The notes beneath the pieces were generated by a model that was not told the origin of the DNA, searched no databases, and saw only the letters and a program-made list of their open reading frames with translations. From Prevotella sp. (GTDB lineage: Bacteria > Bacteroidota > Bacteroidia > Bacteroidales > Bacteroidaceae): a stretch of DNA of 49,863 bases. Within the stretch, counting starts at the first letter, position 1, and every line of letters begins with the position of its first letter. The DNA is taken from assembly GCA_017475265.1 (NCBI GenBank), contig JAFVFY010000078.1, positions 1-49,863 of the forward strand, given 5' to 3'. Below are positions 45,701-49,863 of the stretch, one piece after another. The translations under genes were made by a program, and so were the position numbers.

Positions 45701-46019
45701 CGAAGGACAGCAGACCGACATACCCCGCATCACCTTCCAGGATCCCATGGGCAACAGCCGCTTCAGCGACCGCTGGATAGAAGACGGCTCCTATCTCCGT
45801 CTGAAGAGCGTTACACTCAGCTACGACATTCCGCTTAAATCGGAGTTCATTCAGGGATTGCAGATATGGCTGCAGGGCAATAACCTGCTCACCTTCTCCA
45901 AGTACCTCGGCAGCGACCCCGAGTCTTCCATGTCCAACAACGTCATCGGTATGGGTATCGACCTCGGACGCCTCGCACAGAGCCGCAGCTTCGTGGCTGG
46001 AGTGAAGATTAACCTCTAA
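42741..46019 (+). CDS. SusC/RagA-family TonB-dependent receptor (module B SusC2)
   Basis: 1092 aa; ATG 42747 (MKRYILFGL) is an equally plausible start. The signal peptide ends GMMAQ, followed by an acidic stretch DDESDDEEEGTE. The regulatory β-sandwich starts VRGSVIDAATGQPVAG. The plug has MFIQGLNSLNVNAQPLIVIDGV. The β-barrel has IDLDGNKEINEADRTIIGDPNPDIYGN and a C-terminal INL. It is the paralogue of SusC2 in module A, which has a similar acidic linker (DDDATSEE) after the signal peptide. Such an acidic N-terminal linker is not a standard TonB box and is shared only by the SusC2 class here. Confidence 0.93.
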   Translation: MSMKRYILFGLTMLLSSLPLGMMAQDDESDDEEEGTETSVRTFTPKQKQYETRTVRGSVIDAATGQPVAGAIVRAAEIDGYSVLTEDDGTYTLKVPVFATALHISTPDHNAVRIGLLKGEEQKTAMLHAAMFVTDYSQQTNVRNDYITDDFRFTSAINIKDEVQKQLGAQVYTQTHNGTPGIGSTMFIQGLNSLNVNAQPLIVIDGVIIDQQYGRTLLHDGFYNDLLTNINPSDIEKVTVLRNGTALYGAKGANGVILIQTRRNKSMATRITANVSVGVVTEPKYVSMMDANQYRGYASELLKSTETREKAFNFLDERQIKDNGERNYFYDLYHQNTDWKKYVYHTAMTQNYGINVEGGDDVANYNLSVGYSNAQSTLKMNDMDRLNIRFNTDIQLLQRLGVRFDASFSNITRNLRNDGAPSTYDEGTPSSPSFLAYVKSPFLSPYSYGRGRFSDSHYATDPEDYLTTALREYSNYNWQLGNPAALLEYSDAENKNHFENSQLNLTVTPKWQFNANLSLSEHFSYNLVNTSEMYYIPINGTPSYYVASLDTYCNNEVRSLASKQNSVQSDTRLDWHNRYGAHYIHAFGGVRINWESFTTSSQVGYNTPSDKTPFMSSSLAHVNVTGVDESWNALSCYVQGEYNYMSRYYLQANLTMDGSSRFGRDAGSIHLFNAAWAIFPGVQASWVISNEPWLAKVKGIDYLKLSAGFDVSGNDDIDYYSARSYFTAGKFLNNVSALSFGGIGNTEIQWETTRRFNIGLEGHFLNNRLALSANYFHAITDNLLTLQQLGFLSGLDYNWSNGGKLQNDGFDVSANVKIITTKDWQWQVGASVGHYKNKIKELPDGAQYVDNTVYGATIRTQVGQAANLFYGYKTNGVYATAQEATDAGLYVLGDNGVEHMAFEGGDMKFIDLDGNKEINEADRTIIGDPNPDIYGNIFTTLQWKRLKLDARFNYSLGNDVYNYMRQQLEGGSRFMNQTTALNRRWQAEGQQTDIPRITFQDPMGNSRFSDRWIEDGSYLRLKSVTLSYDIPLKSEFIQGLQIWLQGNNLLTFSKYLGSDPESSMSNNVIGMGIDLGRLAQSRSFVAGVKINL

Positions 46020-46065
46020 GCGCTTCGCTAATGAAAAAAGTAATAAATAAAAAAGAAATAAAGCT

Positions 46066-47943
46066 ATGACACATAAAATATGCAAAACAGCTAAAGAACT
46101 GACAGGTTTATTATTTGTTCTTTGTTCTTTATTATTTAGCGCAGCGCTCAACGTAGCGTGTGGCGATTTCTTCGAGCAAGAGTCCGACCACCTCATCTTT
46201 GCCGACAAGGACCACCTCACCAACTGGTCCGACACCGTGTTCAGCGTTACGGGCATCCTCGGCCAGCTTCAGAACATTGCCGACCGCACCATCCTCCTGG
46301 GTGAGGTGCGTGGCGACCTTGTCACGCTCACCGACAATGCCTCTGCCGACCTGCGCGAACTGGCCACCTTCAGCGTCTCCGACGACAACAAGTACAACCA
46401 CCCCAGCGACTACTATTCCGTCATCAACAACTGTAACTACTACATTGCGAATGTAGACACGGCGTTGAGGAGCAACCGTGGCGACTACATCTTTATGAAG
46501 GAGTACATCGCCGTGAAGAGCATACGTGCCTGGACATACCTCCAGCTCGTGCTTAACTATGGCTCCGTACCTTTTGTCACTGAGCCTGTGCTCACGAAGG
46601 ATGCCTCCGAAGCCAACTATCCACGCTATGAGCTGGCTCAGGTTTGCCAGTACTTCATCGATGACCTGACAGGGCTGCCTGAGACCTACGAGACGCAGTA
46701 TCCCAGTCCAGGGAACTATTATTTCTTCCCCATTGACATTGTCCGAGGCGATCTCTACCTCTGGCTGGGCAGCACCATGGGCACTGAGGGAGGAAAGAGC
46801 TACTTCGAGAAGGCTGCACAGGCATACCTGCGCTTCATCAAGCGTCGAAACGAGAACTCCTACTATGCCACCAGCTCGGTACGAGTCATGTGGCCCACTT
46901 CACAGGGTACTACCAACTGGTATATGGCATATGACCTAGACTACATCAGCAGCTTCCTGCTATCACTAGGACACGACGCAGAACTCATTACTGCCGTGCT
47001 GAGCAACAGCACACCTGCACAGGGCTACTACTGCCGTCTTCCGGAGCTATTCAACTCCACTGAGGAGAACGACTACAAAGCCAGCATCACACCCTCACAG
47101 CGCATCATAGAGCTGTCGGAGGCTCAGACCAACTGTGTGGTGTCCAGCAACGCCGGCAATGTCATAGTGACCTATTCACCCTCAGGTCTGAGCAATTACA
47201 TGTCGGGCGACCTGCGCCTTAGTTCCGTTTGGTCGAAGAGAGAACGCACCATCAACAACAACCGTGTGGAGGAGCAGGAGATAAGCAAATACGATTCGCG
47301 CTTCGTGCGTCTCTACCGCCGTACGCTCGTCTACTTGCGCCTGGCCGAGGCCCTTAATCTGGCCGGACAGCCCCGACTGGCATACAAAATCCTCGAACGC
47401 GGACTCACCGACAAGGTCATCTCCGATGAAGTCTACCCATATCTCAACACCGCCGACTCCACCTGGGTGAAGGCTAATGTCAGCTTCCCCGCAGCATTCT
47501 ATGAGACCATTGATGTGAGTGAGTTCAGCAGGGGGCTCTATTCCATATCGGGCAACACGCTCAACACCCTGGGACTGCACAGCCGCGGCTCTGGTTATTC
47601 ACCGCTTAATGAGTACTACAAGCTCGACTATGCAGACTCCATCTGCGTCTCCATGCAGCCTGACAGCACACGCTTCTTCAATGACGCTGCCTACCAGAGC
47701 ATCAAGAAGCGCCAGATGGAACAGGTGGATAGTCTCATCCTCAACGAGGAGGCACTGGAGTTCTCCTTCGAGGGTTACCGCTACCACGACCTCATGCGCT
47801 TCGCCATGCGCAGCGATAATCCCGGGAAGTTCCTCACCGATGCTGTGAACCGTCGCGGCGGCAAGGACACCAGCGCTGGCATCGACCTCACCAACCCCCA
47901 CAACTGGTATCTCCGCTGGGGCAACGGCAAGATTGGCTACTGA
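46066..47943 (+). CDS. SusD/RagB-family surface lipoprotein (module B SusD2)
   Basis: 625 aa. The lipobox is NVAC (SAALNVAC), followed by GDFFEQESD. SusD features are RAWTYLQLVLNYGSVPFVTEP, LVYLRLAEALNLAGQPRLAY and NEEALEFSFEGYRYHDLMRF. It is the partner of SusC2. The leader DNA (TTTATTATTTGTTCTTTG…AGCGCAGCGCTCAACGTAGC) matches leaders in module A, including that of the FAS1 gene at 10731, where AGCGCAGCGCTCAACGTAGC is identical. It is the last gene of module B. Confidence 0.92.
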   Translation: MTHKICKTAKELTGLLFVLCSLLFSAALNVACGDFFEQESDHLIFADKDHLTNWSDTVFSVTGILGQLQNIADRTILLGEVRGDLVTLTDNASADLRELATFSVSDDNKYNHPSDYYSVINNCNYYIANVDTALRSNRGDYIFMKEYIAVKSIRAWTYLQLVLNYGSVPFVTEPVLTKDASEANYPRYELAQVCQYFIDDLTGLPETYETQYPSPGNYYFFPIDIVRGDLYLWLGSTMGTEGGKSYFEKAAQAYLRFIKRRNENSYYATSSVRVMWPTSQGTTNWYMAYDLDYISSFLLSLGHDAELITAVLSNSTPAQGYYCRLPELFNSTEENDYKASITPSQRIIELSEAQTNCVVSSNAGNVIVTYSPSGLSNYMSGDLRLSSVWSKRERTINNNRVEEQEISKYDSRFVRLYRRTLVYLRLAEALNLAGQPRLAYKILERGLTDKVISDEVYPYLNTADSTWVKANVSFPAAFYETIDVSEFSRGLYSISGNTLNTLGLHSRGSGYSPLNEYYKLDYADSICVSMQPDSTRFFNDAAYQSIKKRQMEQVDSLILNEEALEFSFEGYRYHDLMRFAMRSDNPGKFLTDAVNRRGGKDTSAGIDLTNPHNWYLRWGNGKIGY

Positions 47944-47990
47944 TTATCTGAGGAGATTATTTAGCATAACCCATATTGCTCATAACTTTG

Positions 47991-48030
47991 CACCTGCGTT
48001 GGCACAACCGCCAGCGCAGGTGTTCTTTAT
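47991..48030 (+). terminator. Possible terminator after module B
   Basis: CACCTGCG (47991-47998) and CGCAGGTG (48015-48022) form an 8-bp stem, with TGG/CCA able to pair inside, followed by TTCTTTATCTT. Just before it, TAACTTTG (47983-47990) looks like a -7 box, so the hairpin could also be the 5' end of a transcript whose gene has decayed. Confidence 0.5.
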
Positions 48031-48121
48031 CTTAAGATGCAACGCTTCCCCGCCCGTGTTGGGCCACCTGAATTATTCATGAAAATTACGAGGATTAATC
48101 TAATGGCTTTGATTTTTAACA

Positions 48122-48397
48122 CTCTATTATCCCGATGCGGCTATGAGCATCAACGCCTGCCGTGCCTACTTCAAGCTGAAGGGCCTCAAGGCCGATGACC
48201 TTGCTGGAGGAGTCCGCTCCTTCGTGCTCAACTTTGGTGAGGACGGGACGAATGTTATTGAGAAAATTGTAAATAGTATATCGTCAAATAGTAAATCTCT
48301 TGAGGCTTGGTACTCGCTCGACGGGCGCAGGCTCGAAGGCAAGCCCTCGCAGCGCGGCATATATGTGAACAACGGACGTAAGGTCGTGATTAAATAA
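48122..48397 (+). pseudogene. Decayed C-terminal tail of a secreted Prevotella-type protein
   Basis: The reading frame from 48122 gives LYYPDAAMSINACRAYF…VRSFVLNFGED, then AWYSLDGRRLEGKPSQRG and NNGRKVVIK before the stop. This is the usual ending of many large secreted or leucine-rich-repeat proteins of Prevotella. The similarity runs upstream of the only ATG (48143), and an in-frame stop at 48110-48112 cuts it off, so the front of the gene is missing. An 84-aa ORF from ATG 48143 exists but has no signal peptide and is unlikely to function alone. Confidence 0.7.
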
Positions 48398-48465
48398 TAA
48401 GTTTGCCGACCGCGCCGGACGTCACACCTCAAAATAAGAAAAACGACAAGATTTCTTTCAAATTA

Positions 48466-48497
48466 TTTGGAAGTTTCAAAATAAGTTCGTATATTTG
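48466..48497 (+). promoter_or_regulatory. Strong promoter in front of a likely small RNA
   Basis: TTTG (48466-48469), exactly 20 nt, then TATATTTG (48490-48497): a full match to the Bacteroidetes consensus. No ORF follows on the plus strand before the perfect terminator hairpin at 48591. Confidence 0.75.
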
Positions 48498-48502
48498 CAG
48501 CG

Positions 48503-48618
48503 CCAAATGGATTTTTGGCTATCCGGTAAACCTCTTTACTTCGGTAAGGAACTCCGAGGGGAGCAAGCCAGAACCGACACTACTCCAATTAAAAGCTACC
48601 AAACGGTAGCTTTTACTT
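48503..48618 (+). ncRNA. Candidate structured small RNA, about 115 nt
   Basis: Bounded by a consensus promoter and a perfect intrinsic terminator. Predicted helices: GGAT/ATCC (48509-48524); CTTTAC-TTCG-GTAAGG (48534-48549), a UUCG tetraloop closed by C-G; CTCC-GAGG-GGAG (48552-48563); and the terminator. CCTC (48531-48534) could pair instead with GAGG (48556-48559), so two alternative folds are possible. I could not match it to SRP RNA, tmRNA, 6S, RNase P or a known riboswitch. It does not lead into a gene on its strand, which argues against a riboswitch. Confidence 0.6.
48591..48618. terminator. Bidirectional terminator
   Basis: AAAAGCTACC (48591-48600), loop AAAC, GGTAGCTTTT (48605-48614): a perfect 10-bp stem with T runs on both strands. 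It ends the small RNA on the plus strand and overlaps the stop codon of the convergent nuclease gene on the minus strand. Confidence 0.85.
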
Positions 48619-49158
48619 TTCATACCTTTTCTTAAACAACCGATAGAATGATGGGTGGCTCAGTACGAATTTGTCAATTGAAATTCTCTTCCTGCCTTTG
48701 AATATCAAGACTTCCACACCTGAAGGATTAACCTCAAAATACCTCTTTACATCTGATATTAGCAAACGGGTATTATAATCAGTCTGAATATTCAATAGAA
48801 TCCTGTTACATTGCCGGATGGAATCAATCAGGCTTTGGCCAATGGATGACTTGCCATATACGGTTTTCAAATCATATACCCTGAAAGTGTTCTTTTTCTC
48901 AAGGATGAAATCTGGTGTTCGTATTTCGGTGGGATTTGGGAGGACATATACCCTATAGCCAAATTCAACAGCCTTCTTTGCCGCTTGCAATAGATTCTCA
49001 TAGTCATCACTTTGCTTCCCTCCTGTTGTAAATATGTCCTTGTCTGTCTCTAAAGAATGAAACTCCTTCCTCTTTGCTATACGCTCTACCTGACGGGAGA
49101 ACTCCGCTCCATTTAAATCGTGGAGCTTGGCCAATTCAGAAGTAATATCGTTTGTCAT
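48613..49158 (-). CDS. Orphan PD-(D/E)xK-type nuclease, CdiA-toxin-like
   Basis: 181 aa, no signal peptide. The centre carries a PD-(D/E)xK pattern: Glu54 in DDYENLLQA, Asp83 in TPDFIL, and Asp96-x-Lys98 in YDLKTV, followed by a helix with SIGQSLIDSIRQCNRILLNI. This arrangement resembles the C-terminal tRNase toxin domains of CdiA-type proteins and some phage or conjugative-element proteins; the match is from memory of the pattern, not a search. No immunity gene, CdiA-like carrier or phage gene is adjacent. The gene is clearly AT-richer than the SusC/SusD genes, suggesting transfer. It has its own promoter and terminator. Confidence 0.6.
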   Translation of the reverse strand: MTNDITSELAKLHDLNGAEFSRQVERIAKRKEFHSLETDKDIFTTGGKQSDDYENLLQAAKKAVEFGYRVYVLPNPTEIRTPDFILEKKNTFRVYDLKTVYGKSSIGQSLIDSIRQCNRILLNIQTDYNTRLLISDVKRYFEVNPSGVEVLIFKGRKRISIDKFVLSHPSFYRLFKKRYEK

Positions 49159-49186
49159 AGCTGAGCCTAAAAGAAAATACAGGATG

Positions 49187-49219
49187 CAAAGGTACAGCTT
49201 TTCAACAATATAACCAAAA
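49187..49219 (-). promoter_or_regulatory. Promoter of the nuclease-like gene
   Basis: On the minus strand, TTTTG (complement of 49215-49219), 20 nt, then TACCTTTG (complement of 49187-49194); the leader to ATG 49158 would be about 22 nt. This supports the gene being expressed. Confidence 0.7.
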
Positions 49220-49360
49220 TATATTCGGGATTTTGCCTGGCAGGCTTTCGCTTTTGTCTTATAACCCTTTCAATCTCGAACGACCCTGCTGTCGTTTCGG
49301 GATTTATTTCGTACCTTTGCAGCGAGGGTGCGCTGAGATCCGTCAGTTTCGCTGCCCCCC

Positions 49361-49444
49361 TGGGAGCGCGGTCGTCCTCGCCCACATCTGGGAGCGCGGT
49401 CGTCTCGCCCGCCATCTTTGCGGACGGGGACGTCCGCGCTCCCA
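49361..49444. repeat. TGGGAGCGCGG dispersed-type repeat, two direct and one inverted copy
   Basis: TGGGAGCGCGGTCGTC starts at 49361 and 49389 (28-bp step). The inverse CCGCGCTCCCA is at 49434-49444. GC-rich repeats of this type are dispersed in many genomes. It directly abuts the decayed C-terminal tail that follows. Confidence 0.65.
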
Positions 49445-49536
49445 GGTGGTACACCCTCGACGGTGTGCGCATCGACGCCCAGCCGACGAAGAAGGGACTC
49501 TACATCCATGGAGGCAAAAAGGTAGTGGTACCCTAA
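49438..49536 (+). pseudogene. Second decayed C-terminal tail of a secreted protein
   Basis: The frame reads APRWYTLDGVRIDAQPTKKG, then LYIHGGKKVVVP and a stop. This is the same class of terminal motif as at 48122-48397 (YSLDGRRL…RGIYVNNGRKVVIK). The frame stays open upstream through the GC-rich repeat to at least 49300 but has no ATG. A -7-like TACCTTTG at 49312-49319 precedes it. I read it as a leftover gene end joined to a repeat. Confidence 0.6.
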
Positions 49537-49550
49537 GGAGAGATTTTGTC

Positions 49551-49610
49551 TAAGGAATTTAGGAGTCAAGGAGTGGCTGCGCGCAGCTTCCTAAATTCCT
49601 AAATTCCTTA
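49551..49610. repeat. CCTAAATTCCTAAATTCC hairpin
   Basis: TAAGGAATTTAGGA (49551-49564) pairs perfectly with TCCTAAATTCCTTA (49597-49610); the palindrome GCTGCGCGCAGC (49576-49587) sits in the loop. It is probably another dispersed noncoding repeat. Confidence 0.65.
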
Positions 49611-49644
49611 GAGAACAAAGCTCGTACTGAAAAATCTTTACATT

Positions 49645-49717
49645 GACCCCTCTGAGAATCCGATTTTTTGAATGAGTTCCTTGGTGGATTGCGTATAAGC
49701 CAGTTTTGAGAGGGGTC
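49645..49717. repeat. GACCCCTCT inverted repeat
   Basis: GACCCCTCT (49645-49653) and AGAGGGGTC (49709-49717) are perfect complements 55 nt apart. Small hairpins follow (CAGCTATAAGCTG, TCGGTTTTTACCGA). This could be a regulatory region or the edge of a mobile element that continues beyond the window; no coding sequence is visible in 49537-49863. Confidence 0.4.
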
Positions 49718-49805
49718 GTTTCCGCGTTTTTCACGCTACTGCTCAGCTATAAGCTGATTGCCCCTTAAAACTGTTTCGTTTTAGTCGGTTTTTACCGAAA
49801 AAGGT

Positions 49806-49863
49806 GGTCTTGTAGTACAAGACCATATCTTTTGTAGTACAAGACCATATCTTTTGTAGTACA
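49806..49863. repeat. 22-bp tandem repeat containing GTAGTACAAGACC, cut by the window edge
   Basis: GTAGTAC recurs at 49812, 49834 and 49856, exactly 22 bp apart. The first unit is a perfect palindrome: GGTCTTGTA, G, TACAAGACC (49806-49824). There are no spacers of CRISPR type. The array continues beyond the end of the window. Confidence 0.75.

Noticed and set aside
44742-46256. 504-aa open frame on the minus strand across SusC2-B
   Set aside because: It lies wholly over a well-supported SusC gene and the start of SusD2-B, has no recognisable domain, and its Val/Asp/Glu/His-rich composition is what the complement of these genes gives.
20083-47943. Classical polysaccharide-utilisation locus with CAZymes
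   Set aside because: No glycoside hydrolase or polysaccharide lyase is recognisable. The only enzyme with a possible glycan substrate is the esterase, and it lies on the opposite strand.
48503-48618. SRP RNA, tmRNA, 6S RNA or riboswitch
   Set aside because: The conserved SRP GGUCAGG…AGCAGCC signature is absent, the element is too short for tmRNA or 6S, and no gene follows on the same strand for a riboswitch to control.
49806-49863. CRISPR array
   Set aside because: The repeats are directly tandem with a 22-bp period and no unique spacers; there are no cas genes in the window.
49537-49863. Intact insertion sequence at the right edge
   Set aside because: Short inverted repeats are present, but no transposase frame or target duplication is visible within the window.

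Overview
The window looks like a chromosome segment from a member of the Bacteroidetes, most likely a gut or rumen Prevotellaceae (Prevotella in the broad sense). The evidence is four SusC/SusD pairs, surface-type lipoproteins with an acidic patch after the lipobox cysteine, Bacteroidetes promoters (TTG/TTTG, about 20 nt, TAnnTTTG), dockerin-like DVNGDGxVDVADI repeats, and C-terminal YxLDGRR…KGxYxxxGxKVV tails. I saw no rRNA, tRNA, CRISPR array, integrase or intact insertion sequence.

Layout. 1-2.3 kb: two secreted proteins of unknown role, then a repeat-rich gap. 2.3-20.0 kb (module A, + strand): FAS1 lipoprotein, SusC1, SusD1, FAS1 lipoprotein, FAS1 lipoprotein, SusC2, SusD2. 20.1-26.0 kb (- strand): carboxylesterase fused to a DUF4380-like domain, rubrerythrin, an ABC ATPase, a MacA-like adaptor and N-acetylglutamate kinase (argB). 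26.6-30.2 kb (+): a 1193-aa secreted multidomain protein with a dockerin-like pair inside it. 30.5-47.9 kb (module B, +): the same seven gene types in the same order as module A, clearly paralogous but well diverged. 47.9-49.9 kb: a repeat-rich patch with two decayed C-terminal tails of secreted proteins, a likely small structured RNA, and an AT-rich orphan PD-(D/E)xK-type nuclease gene.

How the genes may work together. Each seven-gene module encodes two outer-membrane TonB-dependent SusC/SusD importers and three cell-surface FAS1 lipoproteins. FAS1 domains usually mediate adhesion, so the lipoproteins may capture or present a glycan or glycoprotein to the importers. Neither module encodes a glycoside hydrolase, polysaccharide lyase, sigma/anti-sigma pair or hybrid two-component sensor, which sets them apart from ordinary polysaccharide-utilisation loci. 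The secreted lectin-like 1193-aa protein and the esterase between the modules could act on the same substrate, but that is inference.

The most unusual signal is at the DNA level. Lipoprotein leader regions (5'UTR plus signal peptide) of non-homologous genes share near-identical sequence. Several coding regions carry in-frame insertions of simple dispersed repeats that are missing from their paralogues in the other module.
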